Positions 17,594-26,978 of a stretch of 64,000 nt of DNA are shown in pieces. Numbering within the stretch: the stretch's first letter is position 1; every line of letters starts with the position of its first letter. The notes beneath the pieces are model-generated. The model ran no database searches. It had not been told where the DNA came from and saw nothing but the letters and a program-made list of their open reading frames with translations. Where the stretch lies: contig CP129018.1 in assembly GCA_020524525.2 (NCBI GenBank), positions 930,001 through 994,000 on the forward strand. The letters run 5' to 3'. This DNA comes from Bacillus tianshenii (GTDB lineage Bacteria > Bacillota > Bacilli > Bacillales > Bacillaceae_N). A program made the position numbers and the translations under genes.

Positions 17594-18421
17594 TTATGAA
17601 ATTTGTTTTCTTCGACTTGGTGTAGGTGTAATGGGTGTTGTCGGGAATGTTGGTGTGAATTCAGATAATAAATAGTTGTAAATTTTTTGTTCAATTTTAA
17701 TGCCAGCTTCAAGTAAGCCTTGATTACCGAATAATACATTAAATTCCAAGATGTAATATTGACCTTCTGAATAGATCAAGTCAAATCCAGCATGATTAAC
17801 GTTTAATGCGTTGGCAACGTTTTGGATAATGTTTAACGCTTCAAGCGGAATATCAGTGAACGAAATGTCGCCGCCTTTTGCCACATTATGAAGGAAGGCA
17901 CCATCTGCTCCAATTCGCCAGTATGCCGTAACGATTTCTTTACCGACGACTACAACTCGTAAGTCACGCCCGTCATTTGGTAAATACTCTTGGATATAGA
18001 AGACATCATTTCGTGCAGCATAATCGAGAAATTGGTTTTCGTTTTCAATAAGGAAAACCCCTTTTCCCATTGAATTGCGTGATTCCTTCGCCACAAATGG
18101 CATCGGAAAGGTTTCGAGAACTTTTTCGATATTTTCTTTCGTGTTGCCAAGGATTTCAGTATAAGGCGTATGCTCAGGGCAAACAGCCCAAAGAGCACGT
18201 GTTTGTTCAATTTTATTTTGACCAATTTGGATCGTTTGAATATTTGGGAAAATTTTTTTATTTAAGCCATAGACAAGCGTATTTACTTGCCATGTCTCAG
18301 GAAAAAGAAGGACATCAGCCTCTTTAATGGCATCCATTTCACGAAACATCAAATCCGGTTTGATATATTTTACATTCGGAATTCCAATCGTGCGAAATGG
18401 ATTGAAAGATAAAAGTTTCAA
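17594..18421 (-). CDS. ATP-grasp (RimK-like) ligase
   Basis: The protein (about 275 residues from the TTG at 18421) has an ATP-grasp fold. An N-terminal domain with ADVLLFPETWQVNTLVYGL leads into the ATP-binding part. The phosphate-binding loop is KESRNSMGKGVFL, the central part is FYIQEYLPNDGRDLRVVVVG, and the metal-binding end is GFDLIYSEGQYYILEFNVLFGN. This pattern joins amino acids or other carboxylates to amines, as in RimK glutamate ligases. The substrate is unknown. The frame stays open to another TTG at 18520, but the family-like sequence begins at MKLLSFNPF. The C-terminal tail is Thr/Pro-rich. The gene separates ylbE from ylbF. Confidence 0.78.
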   Translation of the reverse strand: MKLLSFNPFRTIGIPNVKYIKPDLMFREMDAIKEADVLLFPETWQVNTLVYGLNKKIFPNIQTIQIGQNKIEQTRALWAVCPEHTPYTEILGNTKENIEKVLETFPMPFVAKESRNSMGKGVFLIENENQFLDYAARNDVFYIQEYLPNDGRDLRVVVVGKEIVTAYWRIGADGAFLHNVAKGGDISFTDIPLEALNIIQNVANALNVNHAGFDLIYSEGQYYILEFNVLFGNQGLLEAGIKIEQKIYNYLLSEFTPTFPTTPITPTPSRRKQIS

Positions 18422-18579
18422 TTGTAGTTCTATCCCTTCAAATGAATTGTTCCTTAAGGTTTTAGCTGGAATGAATAAGTAAATCAGAAAAATTATATGC
18501 TGAGAGGGAAAGACCGTCAATAGCTTTTGACGACAAATTGATATGAATTTGTTAAAATGGATAAATGGAGGTGTTCCAT

Positions 18580-19014
18580 TTGATTTTGGCTACTTCAGAA
18601 AGAATCGAAGTACTTGAGCGAAGTGAACAACTTGCTCAAAAGATTATCGAGTCAGATGTGTATGAACAATATATTGAATGCAAGGAGCGGTTAGCACAAG
18701 ACAAGCACGCTCAAGCATTAATTAATAAATTTTTGAAAGAAAAAGATTTATACGAGGATGTCCAGCGCTTCGGGCGTTATCACCCTGATTATTATAAAAT
18801 TACAAAGAGTGTCAGGGAAGCAAAGCGTGCGGTCGATATGCACGAATCAGTTGCAGTCTTCAAAAAAGCAGAACGCCAACTGCAGGACCTACTCGACGAA
18901 GTCAGCACCATCATTGGGCAATCCGTCTCCCAATACATCAAAGTCCCAGGCGGAGACCCATTCTTCCAATCAGGCTGCGGCTGCGGAAGCGGCGGAGCAT
19001 GTGGATGCGGTTAG
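18580..19014 (+). CDS. ylbF: YlbF, Y-complex regulator
   Basis: YlbF works with YmcA and YaaT in the Y-complex, which promotes RNase Y-dependent mRNA processing and so affects sporulation, competence and biofilm formation. The 144-residue helical protein matches the YlbF family (DVYEQYIECKERLAQDKHAQALINKFLKEKD, FGRYHPDYYKITKSVREAKRAVD). It ends in a cysteine cluster (CGCGSGGACGCG) like that bound to an iron-sulfur cluster in the B. subtilis complex. I chose TTG at 18580 because GGAGGTG lies 6 bases before it; the ATG at 18565 overlaps that RBS. Its TAG stop abuts a repeat unit. Confidence 0.92.
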   Translation: MILATSERIEVLERSEQLAQKIIESDVYEQYIECKERLAQDKHAQALINKFLKEKDLYEDVQRFGRYHPDYYKITKSVREAKRAVDMHESVAVFKKAERQLQDLLDEVSTIIGQSVSQYIKVPGGDPFFQSGCGCGSGGACGCG

Positions 19015-19230
19015 AAAAGCGGAGAAAGGCGTTTAGGCTGTCCGATTGCTGGAACCTTCACACAGAGAAAGCCGCTCTTTGCTTTCGGCGTGGGAAGGTG
19101 AAGCAACTCGCGCAGCCTGCCTTTCGCAGCTAGATCCCAAGAAACGCTGGCTAAGAACGTCACGTCCTGTGACAACGCCTGCACTAGCACATCCTGTGCG
19201 TCGAAAGCGGGAGGCGGCTTGCCCAGGGCC
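19014..19230 (+). repeat. repeat locus 2: 123-bp unit + two-hairpin module + partial unit
   Basis: A unit of about 122 bp (19014-19136) starts at the G of the ylbF TAG stop and resembles unit 2 of the 17-kb array. It is followed by the two-hairpin module in reverse (19137-19202, hairpins GTCAC-gtcct-GTGAC 19159-19173 and GCAC-atcct-GTGC 19187-19199). The left end of another unit (CGAAAGCGGGAGGCGGCTTG, 19201-19220) closes the locus. It fills the 300-bp gap between ylbF and ylbG. Confidence 0.82.
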
Positions 19231-19315
19231 GCTGTGGTTAGCAGATTGCACGAATGCGGGCTTTTTGGTAAACTTTTGATACTAGGAGACCAAGAGGTAA
19301 AGGGGAAAGAGAAAA

Positions 19316-19594
19316 ATGATTGATGTGAAACGGCAAGGATTAATCGTATGGCTTCATTCATTAAAGCAAGCAAGACAGCTGCGCCGTTTCGGAAATGTTC
19401 ATTACGTTTCACGACGGATGAAATATGCGGTTGTTTATGTGGATATGGACATGGCGAAAGATTGGAAGCAGAAGTTAGAGTCGCTTTATTATGTAAAGCG
19501 GGTTGACCTCTCACATAAACCATTCTTAAAAACAGAGTATGAAAACTCAAAACCTGATAAAGCAAAAGAGTACGATTACAAAATCGGACTATAA
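19316..19594 (+). CDS. ylbG: YlbG (DUF2129) protein
   Basis: The 92-residue protein is of the YlbG/DUF2129 family: [38 protein letters not shown] and [19 protein letters not shown]. It is a small conserved Firmicute protein of unknown function, normally next to ylbF and rsmD. GGGGAAAGAG precedes the ATG. Here the rsmD gene lies 12 kb away, behind an accessory block. Confidence 0.88.
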   Translation: MIDVKRQGLIVWLHSLKQARQLRRFGNVHYVSRRMKYAVVYVDMDMAKDWKQKLESLYYVKRVDLSHKPFLKTEYENSKPDKAKEYDYKIGL

Positions 19595-19633
19595 AAAAGG
19601 CAGATGCAATTTTTTTATTGCGTCTGCCTTTTT
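19594..19633. terminator. bidirectional terminator between ylbG and the antiporter gene
   Basis: AAAAAGGCAGATGCAAT pairs with ATTGCGTCTGCCTTTTT (one mismatch) around a T-rich loop, between convergent stops. Confidence 0.88.
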
Positions 19634-20841
19634 GTCATATTTAACTTCTCAAGTAGAGGGCCGATTGAAAGGCCTTGGATAAGTAAGGAAAATAGCACAA
19701 CACTGAAAGCAAGCAGTAAAACATCTTCTCGGCCTGAAAAGGAAGCAGGAAGCTGAAGGGCAAGTGCGATTGATAAGCTTCCCTTTAAGCCGCCCCAGTT
19801 TAAAACAAACCTTTCTTTTGCTGAAACATCTTTAATAAGAGCTGTGCTTGTATAAAGCGCAATGACGCGGCTGGCAAGAACTAGTACAATCGCTAGCGTA
19901 ATGATGCCCCATTTGCCGGTTAGCTCAATATAGCGGATTTCTAAGCCGACCATTAAGAAGATAAGTGAGTTGGCAATAAGCGTAATGACATCCCAAAATG
20001 TATTAATATTAATGCGCGTTTCCTCAGACATGCCGATTTTTTTCCCGTAGCTTCCGAAGATTAACCCGCTGACCACAACGGCAATTACGCCTGAAAAATG
20101 AAAATGCTCAGCGATAAAATAACTTCCGAAAAACAGCAGGGCTGAAAAAGCAATCTCTAGTGGATAATCATCATATAGTCGAATGATTTGCGAAAACACC
20201 CATCCGAAAACACTTCCGACAAGCACCCCGCCAAGGGCAAATTGTAAGAAAAGAAGCACACCATTGCCAAGCCCTGCTAGCCCCATTTCAATATATGTAA
20301 GCAAGTAAACGGTCGAGATTTTAAATAAGACAACGGCAATGCCGTCATTAAACAATGATTCGCCTTCAATGATCGTCGATAATTTCTTCGAAACACCGAG
20401 CGATTTGAAAATGGATAACACGCTAATCGGGTCGGTCGCACTCATTACTGCCGCGAATGTAAAGGCAGGCACAAGCGGTAAGCCGATAAGATAGTAACTC
20501 CCAAATCCGATTAATAGAAACGAAAGAAAGGTACCGCCAAATGCGAGGGCCAGCACAGGTTTCTTCTGTTCAAATAAGTGTGAAAAAGGAAGCTTTAAAG
20601 CCGCATCGCCTAAGAGAACCGGCAGGAAAAGAGAGATGATAATGGCTTGAAAGAGATTTGATTGAGTGATGAAAGATTCGGCTTCCTCAATGATTGGAAT
20701 TTCAGTCGCACCAAGAAATAAACCGACAAGGACGAGGGCAATCGAATACGGTTGGTTAATAAATTTTGCAAAGCCGATGACACTGATTGACACCGCCAGC
20801 AAAATCAAGATTTGAATGAATACTTCATGAAAGGAATGCAA
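19615..20841 (-). CDS. sodium/proton antiporter, CPA1 (NhaP-like) family
   Basis: The 408-residue protein has about twelve membrane helices and the CPA1 pattern. ATDPISVLSIFKSLGVSKKLSTIIEGESLFNDGIAVVLF contains the paired acidic residues used in ion exchange, and NWGGLKGSLSIALALQLP occurs near the end. It probably exports Na+ or K+ in exchange for protons; the ion cannot be read from sequence. I use the TTG at 20841, 8 bases after AAGGAGG; the longer frame to 20961 has no RBS. It lacks a long cytosolic C-terminal domain. It is the first gene of the accessory block and diverges from the thiolase. Confidence 0.88.
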   Translation of the reverse strand: MHSFHEVFIQILILLAVSISVIGFAKFINQPYSIALVLVGLFLGATEIPIIEEAESFITQSNLFQAIIISLFLPVLLGDAALKLPFSHLFEQKKPVLALAFGGTFLSFLLIGFGSYYLIGLPLVPAFTFAAVMSATDPISVLSIFKSLGVSKKLSTIIEGESLFNDGIAVVLFKISTVYLLTYIEMGLAGLGNGVLLFLQFALGGVLVGSVFGWVFSQIIRLYDDYPLEIAFSALLFFGSYFIAEHFHFSGVIAVVVSGLIFGSYGKKIGMSEETRININTFWDVITLIANSLIFLMVGLEIRYIELTGKWGIITLAIVLVLASRVIALYTSTALIKDVSAKERFVLNWGGLKGSLSIALALQLPASFSGREDVLLLAFSVVLFSLLIQGLSIGPLLEKLNMTKRQTQ

Positions 20842-21016
20842 GTGACCTTCCTCCTTCATCATTCGTTTGCCAATTAGTATGCCAAATGTTTGGATATATA
20901 TTGGAAGTTTCACCAACAGAGTAAACTTTAAACTCACTTGTAGATTTTTTTGAATGTTCATGGTATTGTGAAAATGGGAATGAAACCGTTTTTATATTCA
21001 ATTTACATAAAGGTTA

Positions 21017-21033
21017 TTGGCATGAAAGTTGCA
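21017..21033 (+). promoter_or_regulatory. sigma-54 (-24/-12) promoter of the thiolase gene
   Basis: TTGGCATGAAAGTTGCA matches the -24/-12 consensus, with GG and GC separated by exactly 10 bases. It lies 46 bases upstream of the start codon. Confidence 0.82.
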
Positions 21034-21078
21034 TAAAGAAAAAGAGGATTCAAGATTACTTGAGGAGGTCATTTTAAG

Positions 21079-22257
21079 ATGAGAGAAGTTGTGATTGTAA
21101 GTGCTGCAAGAACGCCTGTGGGGACATTTGGGGGTTCACTTGCGTCTGTATCAGCTGTTGATTTAGGTGTAACAGCTGCGAAGGAAGCGATCAAGCGTGC
21201 TGGCATTGGTGCAGATATGATTGAGGAAGTACTTGTTGGTAATATCCTTTCAGCTGGACAGGGGCAAAACCCAGCTCGTCAAGTTGCAATCTATTCTGGT
21301 ATGCCTGAGCAAACATCAGCGATGACAATTAATAAGCTGTGTGGTTCTGGCCTACGTACGGTTAGTATGGGAGCGCAATTTATCAGCTTAGGTGATGCGG
21401 ATGTCATTATGGCTGGTGGGATTGAAAGCATGAGTAATGCCCCTTACGTTATGCCAAATGCGCGCTGGGGACAGCGTATGGGTGATGGCAAAGTTGTTGA
21501 CACGATGATCTATGATGCGTTAACAGATAAGTTTAACAATATTCACATGGGTGTAACGGCGGAAAATATTGCAGAGCAGTGGGGCTTCTCACGTGAAGAG
21601 CAGGATGAATTCGCATTAGCGAGTCAATTAAAAGCTGAAAAAGCACAAAAAGAAGGCCGCTTCAATGATGAAATCGTTCCTGTTGAAGTCCCGCAGCGTA
21701 AAGGCGACCCAGTCGTTGTTGATACAGATCAGCATCCAAAACATAGCATGACAATCGAAAAGCTTGCTAAGCTAAAGCCTGCTTTCAAGAAAGATGGCAC
21801 AGTCACAGCAGGTAATGCGTCTGGCTTAAATGACGGCGCAGCAATGGTGATTTTAATGGCGAAAGAAAAGGCTGAGGAGCTTGGTATTAAGCCGCTTGCA
21901 ACAATCAAATCATACGGCTCTGCCGCACTTGATCCGAAAATCATGGGATATGGTCCTGTACCTGCTACAAAGAAAGCACTTGAAAAAGCAGGCATGACGA
22001 TTGATCAAATTGATTTAATTGAAGCAAATGAAGCATTCGCAGCCCAATCTTTAGCAGTTGTGAAAGACTTGAAATTGGACCCGAACAAGGTTAATGTTAA
22101 TGGTGGGGCAATTGCACTTGGACATCCAGTTGGGGCATCAGGTACCCGCATTTTAGTTACACTATTGCATGAAATGATAAAACGAGATGTGAAGACAGGT
22201 CTTGCCACACTTTGTATTGGCGGCGGACAAGGCACATCGTTAATTGTAGAGCGATAA
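21079..22257 (+). CDS. acetyl-CoA acetyltransferase (thiolase)
   Basis: The 392-residue enzyme interconverts acetoacetyl-CoA and two acetyl-CoA. It has the full thiolase signature: nucleophilic Cys88 in [11 protein letters not shown], the GHPVGASG histidine (about 349) and the second catalytic Cys (about 379) in CIGGGQG. The degradative role is inferred from the neighbours: a CoA transferase and a dehydrogenase 2-5 kb downstream that would deliver acetoacetyl-CoA. A sigma-54 promoter lies upstream, and TGAGGAGG precedes the ATG. A terminator separates it from the activator gene. Confidence 0.93.
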   Translation: MREVVIVSAARTPVGTFGGSLASVSAVDLGVTAAKEAIKRAGIGADMIEEVLVGNILSAGQGQNPARQVAIYSGMPEQTSAMTINKLCGSGLRTVSMGAQFISLGDADVIMAGGIESMSNAPYVMPNARWGQRMGDGKVVDTMIYDALTDKFNNIHMGVTAENIAEQWGFSREEQDEFALASQLKAEKAQKEGRFNDEIVPVEVPQRKGDPVVVDTDQHPKHSMTIEKLAKLKPAFKKDGTVTAGNASGLNDGAAMVILMAKEKAEELGIKPLATIKSYGSAALDPKIMGYGPVPATKKALEKAGMTIDQIDLIEANEAFAAQSLAVVKDLKLDPNKVNVNGGAIALGHPVGASGTRILVTLLHEMIKRDVKTGLATLCIGGGQGTSLIVER

Positions 22258-22266
22258 ATCCAAGCG

Positions 22267-22298
22267 GATGCCCCTTTTTTAAGGGGCATCTTTTTTTG
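22267..22298 (+). terminator. terminator after the thiolase gene
   Basis: GATGCCCCTT pairs with AAGGGGCATC, followed by seven T residues. It would limit read-through into the activator gene. Confidence 0.82.
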
Positions 22299-22324
22299 AG
22301 AACGTAATGGAAGGAGGGGAAGAC

Positions 22325-23722
22325 ATGGGAGAAAGAGCAGATATGATGAAGGAACTGAATGATGAGAAGAATACAACTGAAGTGCTGAGGACAATTATGG
22401 AAATCGCCCATGATGGCTTTGTAGTCGTTGATCAAGACGGAGTCATCACAATGATCAGTAAAGACTATGCAAAATTTATCGGCGTCTCAGAGGAAGAAGC
22501 TGTTGGGAAACATGTGACAGAGGTGATTGAGAACACGCGGATGCATATCGTTGCTCAAACAGGTAAGCCAGAGATTGCTGATATTCAGCTTATTAAAGGC
22601 GATTATATGATTGCGACGCGAATGCCGCTTCTAAAAGAAGGCATCATCGTCGGAGCGGTTGGAAAAGTGCTTTTCCGTAATTTAAGTGGATTAAATGCGT
22701 TGCACCGCCGTATTAGACGGATGGAAAAGGATCTAGAGCTGTACAAAGGGGCATTGAAAGAACAAAATAAAGCGACCTATGACTTTGAAAGTCTAATTGG
22801 AGATAGCCCTGCCTTCAGCAGTGCCGTTTCACTTGCACAGCGCTCAGCTCAGGCCGATTCGAATGTATTACTGCTCGGCGAAAGCGGAACAGGTAAGGAG
22901 CTGTTTGCACATGCCATTCATAATGCAAGTAATCGTCGATTTGGTTCGTTTGTGAAAGTTAATTGTGCAGCTATTCCGTCTGACTTGCTTGAATCAGAGC
23001 TGTTTGGGTATGTGGAAGGTTCCTTTACCGGAGCAAAAAAAGGTGGTAAAAAAGGAAAGTTTGAAGCAGCGGATGGCGGAACGATTTTTCTTGATGAAAT
23101 TGGAGAACTTCCATTGCATATGCAAGTGAAGTTTTTACGTGTGCTGCAAGAAAAAGAAGTTGAAAAGATCGGAGCAACCGGCAGTAAAAGCATTGATGTT
23201 CGTGTGATTGCTGCAACGAATCAGAACCTTGAAGAGATGGTAGATAAGGGAGAGTTTCGTCTTGACTTGTTCTATCGTTTGAATGTACTTGCCATTCCTA
23301 TTCCACCTTTGCGGGAGCGAAATGGTGACTTAGTGACACTGACGAATTATATTTTACAGAAGCTTTGTAGGCAGATGGGGAAGCAAGTTGCCGGCATTAC
23401 AGACAGCGCAATGCATGCTCTTTCTGAATACAGTTGGCCGGGAAATGTACGTGAGCTGCAAAATGTCCTCGAGCGAGCTGTGAACATGGTTGATGATGGT
23501 GAGCGTATTGATTCGAACCATTTACCTGAAAAAGTGACAGGAACATGCCTTGTGAAAGAGGTCCGAAGCTTGAAGCAAACGTTGGAGGATGCAGAGAAGA
23601 AAGCCTTGCTCGATGCACTTGCTGTCAACAACGGCAATAAGTCAAAGGCTGCTAAGCTGCTAGAAGTCAGCCGCTCCACCTTCTATGAAAAACTTAAAAA
23701 ACATCATTTAATTGAAGACTAA
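22325..23722 (+). CDS. sigma-54-dependent transcriptional activator (PAS-AAA+-Fis)
   Basis: The 465-residue protein is a bacterial enhancer-binding protein. A PAS domain (about 25-120, IMEIAHDGFVVVDQDGVITMISKDYAKFIGVS) should sense a ligand. The AAA+ domain (about 150-385) has Walker A GESGTGKE (about 184), the sigma-54 contact loop GSFTGA (about 231, Ser in place of the usual Ala) and FLDEIGELP Walker B. The Fis-type helix-turn-helix ends the protein (NKSKAAKLLEVSRSTFYEKLKKH). It lies between two sigma-54 promoters, at 21017 and 23964, which it very likely controls. The ATG at 22325 follows AAGGAGGGG. The signal is unknown. Confidence 0.93.
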   Translation: MGERADMMKELNDEKNTTEVLRTIMEIAHDGFVVVDQDGVITMISKDYAKFIGVSEEEAVGKHVTEVIENTRMHIVAQTGKPEIADIQLIKGDYMIATRMPLLKEGIIVGAVGKVLFRNLSGLNALHRRIRRMEKDLELYKGALKEQNKATYDFESLIGDSPAFSSAVSLAQRSAQADSNVLLLGESGTGKELFAHAIHNASNRRFGSFVKVNCAAIPSDLLESELFGYVEGSFTGAKKGGKKGKFEAADGGTIFLDEIGELPLHMQVKFLRVLQEKEVEKIGATGSKSIDVRVIAATNQNLEEMVDKGEFRLDLFYRLNVLAIPIPPLRERNGDLVTLTNYILQKLCRQMGKQVAGITDSAMHALSEYSWPGNVRELQNVLERAVNMVDDGERIDSNHLPEKVTGTCLVKEVRSLKQTLEDAEKKALLDALAVNNGNKSKAAKLLEVSRSTFYEKLKKHHLIED

Positions 23723-23759
23723 AACAGTGTGTTCCATTTTGAGGGCATGCTGTTTTTTT
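23721..23759 (+). terminator. probable terminator after the activator gene
   Basis: AAAACAG (23721-23727) can pair with CTGTTTT (23750-23756), followed by T residues. The long loop makes it a weaker call. Confidence 0.5.
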
Positions 23760-23963
23760 ATTCAAAATGTCTGAAAGCCCTTACATATAATCTGATTATT
23801 TGGTTAAAATGTACGGATGTTCATACACTTTATAAGCTGTTCGGATCAATCTGTTTGCTTTTTCATACACTTTTGGATAGATATTATTTAAATGTTCGAA
23901 AAGTTCTGCTTATCAAACAGCGAGAAAGCCGCTTTTCTTAGCTTTTAGACAAACAGTAGCGTG

Positions 23964-23980
23964 TTGGCACAGGAATTGCA
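23964..23980 (+). promoter_or_regulatory. sigma-54 (-24/-12) promoter of the CoA-transferase operon
   Basis: TTGGCACAGGAATTGCA has the -24/-12 consensus with the correct 10-base GG-GC spacing, 54 bases upstream of the CoA-transferase start. Upstream, the imperfect palindrome TGTACGGATGTTCATACA (23812-23829) and a repeated TTCATACACTTT are possible activator sites. Confidence 0.85.
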
Positions 23981-24034
23981 TTATACAAAGCGAGGGAAAA
24001 GAAAGCGTTTACGAAGTTGAAGGGGGAGACACAA

Positions 24035-25597
24035 ATGGCTTCTAAAGTAATGAGTCTACATGAAGCGATGAAATTAATTCCAGATGGTGCGAACGTTGCG
24101 ACTGGCGGATTTGTCGGCAACGGACATCCAGAGGAATTATCAATTGGACTAGAAGAAAGGTTCAAGCAAGAAGGAGCGCCGGCCGACCTGACAATTGTTT
24201 ATGCAGCAGGTCAAGGTGATGGAGTGGAGCGAGGCTTAAATCATCTCGGTCACGAAGGGTTAGTATCTCGGATTATTGGCGGGCACTGGGGGCTTGCCCC
24301 GAAGCTTCAGAAGCTTGCAATTGAAAATAAAATTGAAGCATATAACTTACCACAAGGCGTTATATCCCATTTGTTTCGTGATATTGCAGCAGGAAAACCA
24401 GGAACGCTCACACATGTTGGGTTAAAGACATTTGTTGACCCGCGCAACCAAGGTGGAAAGCTTAATGAGCGCACGAAGGATGACATTGTGAAACTGATGA
24501 GCATTGAAGGTGAAGACTACCTATTTTATAAGACATTTCCGATTCATGTCGCGCTGATTCGTGCGACATATGCAGATGAAGATGGGAATGCCGTGTTTGT
24601 GAAGGAAGCAGGTACATTAGAGAGCTTATCCATGGCACAGGCTGCGAAAAATTCGGGCGGTATTGTGATTTTGCAAGTTGAAAAAGTAGTTGAACGAGGC
24701 ACGCTTGACCCGAAGCTTGTAAAGGTGCCTGGTATCTATGTTGATGCCATTGTGGAATCACAGCCTGACAATCATATGCAGACATTTGCCGAGCAGTACA
24801 ACCCGGCTTATACAGGGGAAGTGAAGGTACCGATTGAATCGTTAGGGCGTCTTTCATTAAATGAACGAAAGATTATTGCACGTCGTTCTGCGATGGAGCT
24901 TATCCCAAATGCAATTACGAATTTAGGGATTGGAATGCCAGAAGGAGTAGCGATGGTCGCAAATGAAGAGGGTGTTGGTCAGATGATGAGGCTGACGGTT
25001 GAATCTGGACCAATTGGCGGTGTGCCGGCAGGCGGCTTAAGCTTTGGGGCAGCCATTAACCCTGACAGCATCATTGACCAGCCGAATCAATTTGATTTCT
25101 ATGACGGCGGTGGTCTTGACTTAGCCTTTCTTGGGTTGGCACAGCTTGATGAAAAAGGGAACGTAAACGTTAGTAAATTTGGTCCGAAAATTACTGGAGC
25201 AGGCGGCTTTATTAATATCTCGCAAAACGCGAAGAAGGTTGTCTATTGCGGTACGTTTACAGCAGGCGGATTGAAAATCAAGATTGTAGATGGAAAGCTT
25301 TCGATTGAACAAGAAGGAAAGATTAAGAAGTTCGTGAAAGAAGTTGAGCATATTACATTCAGTGGTGATTATGCCGTAGAAGTAAATCAGCCAGTCTTAT
25401 ATGTCACAGAGCGGGCTGTTTTTGAATTAACAAAAGACGGATTAATGCTTACAGAAATTGCACCAGGCATTGATTTGGACAAAGATATTTTAGCACAGAT
25501 GCAGTTTAAACCAGTCATTTCAGATGATTTAAAAGTGATGGATGAACGTATCTTTCGAGAAGAAAAGATGGCACTTGATTACGTCGTAGAGTCATAG
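24035..25597 (+). CDS. acyl CoA:acetate/3-ketoacid CoA transferase (fused alpha-beta)
   Basis: The 520-residue enzyme moves CoA between acids, probably activating acetoacetate or hydroxybutyrate. The two halves of class I CoA transferases are fused. The alpha part shows [20 protein letters not shown] (about 15-35). The beta part shows the active-site Glu (about 323) in [13 protein letters not shown], then [20 protein letters not shown] and [25 protein letters not shown]. In B. subtilis the corresponding step is done by two subunits, ScoA and ScoB. The ATG at 24035 has GGGGGAG 8 bases upstream; an upstream TTG is in frame but overlaps the RBS. It leads an operon with the permease and dehydrogenase. 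Confidence 0.92.
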   Translation: MASKVMSLHEAMKLIPDGANVATGGFVGNGHPEELSIGLEERFKQEGAPADLTIVYAAGQGDGVERGLNHLGHEGLVSRIIGGHWGLAPKLQKLAIENKIEAYNLPQGVISHLFRDIAAGKPGTLTHVGLKTFVDPRNQGGKLNERTKDDIVKLMSIEGEDYLFYKTFPIHVALIRATYADEDGNAVFVKEAGTLESLSMAQAAKNSGGIVILQVEKVVERGTLDPKLVKVPGIYVDAIVESQPDNHMQTFAEQYNPAYTGEVKVPIESLGRLSLNERKIIARRSAMELIPNAITNLGIGMPEGVAMVANEEGVGQMMRLTVESGPIGGVPAGGLSFGAAINPDSIIDQPNQFDFYDGGGLDLAFLGLAQLDEKGNVNVSKFGPKITGAGGFINISQNAKKVVYCGTFTAGGLKIKIVDGKLSIEQEGKIKKFVKEVEHITFSGDYAVEVNQPVLYVTERAVFELTKDGLMLTEIAPGIDLDKDILAQMQFKPVISDDLKVMDERIFREEKMALDYVVES

Positions 25598-25619
25598 AAC
25601 TGAATAGGGGGGAGAAAGT

Positions 25620-26906
25620 GTGCTAGGAATTATTCTTGGTTTAGTATTATTAATGGTGCTCGCTTATCTTGGCTGGTCGATTATTTGGATCGCACCAGTA
25701 ACAGCGGGGATAGTCGCATTATTTGGTGGATTAGATTTACTTGATGCTTATACCGATACTTATATGGGAGGATTTGTTGATTTTGCAAAAGCGTGGTTTC
25801 CGGTCTTCATGCTTGGGGCAATCTTCGGTAAACTAATGGAAGACACCGGAGCAGCTCGTTCAGTAGCGCACGCAATTACAAAAATTATCGGTACAAAACG
25901 TGCGGTGTTAGGGGTTGTTGCCGGAGCGGCTGTTCTTACATATGGAGGAGTAAGCTTGTTCGTCGTTGTGTTTGCAATGTATCCGCTTGCAATCGCGCTC
26001 TTTCGTGAAGCGAACATTCCGCGTAAGCTTATCCCAGGGACAATTGCGCTCGGGGCCTTTACCTTTACAATGACAGCGCTTCCTGGTACGCCGCAAATCC
26101 AAAATTTAATTCCGATGAAATATTTTGAAACAGGACCAACAGCGGCACCGTTCATGGGGATTGCAGGGGCAGCTGTTATGGGAATCGGCGGTTATTTTTA
26201 TTTGCGCTGGCGTGAAAAAAAGCTCGTAAAAGCAGGAGAAGTGTTTACAGAGCCGAAAGATCAAGAGATAGAAGATATCGATGCTGCGAAGCTTCCTAAT
26301 GCGCTTATTTCATTTCTGCCGCTTGTGTCGGTTATTTTGACATTAAATGTGCTGAAGTGGAACATTATTCCGGCTTTGATCTCGGGGATTATTTTAATTA
26401 TGGTGTTCAACCTGCACAAGATGAAAGGCTTTGTCGGCTCGATTAATAGTGGAGCGAATGGGTCAATTATTGCGATTATGAATACAAGTGCAGCAGTCGG
26501 CTTTGGAACAGTAGTAAAGGCAGTGCCTGGCTTTCAGACACTACAAGATTTTGTTCTTGGCATTAAGGGAAATCCGCTTATTTCTGAAGCTGTTGCGGTT
26601 AACTTACTTGCAGGTGCGACAGGCTCTGCATCAGGCGGGATGGGAATTGCGCTTGAAGCACTTGGTTCGAAGTACTATGAGCTTGCGATGCAGACAGGGA
26701 TTTCCCCTGAAGCCTTTCATCGAGTTGCCTCACTCGCATCAGGCGGACTTGATACACTGCCGCATAATGGTGCCGTCTTAACGCTGTTGGCGATTACAGG
26801 TATGACTCATAAAGATTCATATAAGGATATTTTCGTAGTAGGTTCACTCATTCCAATTGCAGCTGTTATTGTTGCGATTATCTTTGCCGCAATTGGATTG
26901 GTCTAA
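25620..26906 (+). CDS. GntP-family permease (YxjC-like)
   Basis: The 428-residue protein has about twelve membrane helices and the pattern of the GntP gluconate permease family (GFVDFAKAWFPVFMLGAIFGKLMEDTGAARSVA, GGVSLFVVVFAMYPLAIALF, GLDTLPHNGAVLTLL). In B. subtilis a related permease, YxjC, sits with scoAB and yxjF, the same set as here, so a hydroxybutyrate or acetoacetate substrate is likelier than gluconate. That is inference from context. The start is GTG, 22 bases after the CoA-transferase stop, with GGGGGGAG as RBS. Confidence 0.87.
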   Translation: MLGIILGLVLLMVLAYLGWSIIWIAPVTAGIVALFGGLDLLDAYTDTYMGGFVDFAKAWFPVFMLGAIFGKLMEDTGAARSVAHAITKIIGTKRAVLGVVAGAAVLTYGGVSLFVVVFAMYPLAIALFREANIPRKLIPGTIALGAFTFTMTALPGTPQIQNLIPMKYFETGPTAAPFMGIAGAAVMGIGGYFYLRWREKKLVKAGEVFTEPKDQEIEDIDAAKLPNALISFLPLVSVILTLNVLKWNIIPALISGIILIMVFNLHKMKGFVGSINSGANGSIIAIMNTSAAVGFGTVVKAVPGFQTLQDFVLGIKGNPLISEAVAVNLLAGATGSASGGMGIALEALGSKYYELAMQTGISPEAFHRVASLASGGLDTLPHNGAVLTLLAITGMTHKDSYKDIFVVGSLIPIAAVIVAIIFAAIGLV

Positions 26907-26978
26907 TAGATAAAATAAAGGAAAGTGGTGGAAGCGAAACGACGGCTTTTCACCAAATAGAATAAGGGGGAAATGAAA

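Noticed and set aside
23800-23900. Defined enhancer sites for the sigma-54 activator
   Set aside because: Palindrome-like and repeated TTCATACACTTT motifs exist, but no matching pair was found upstream of the thiolase promoter, so the sites are not assigned as a feature.
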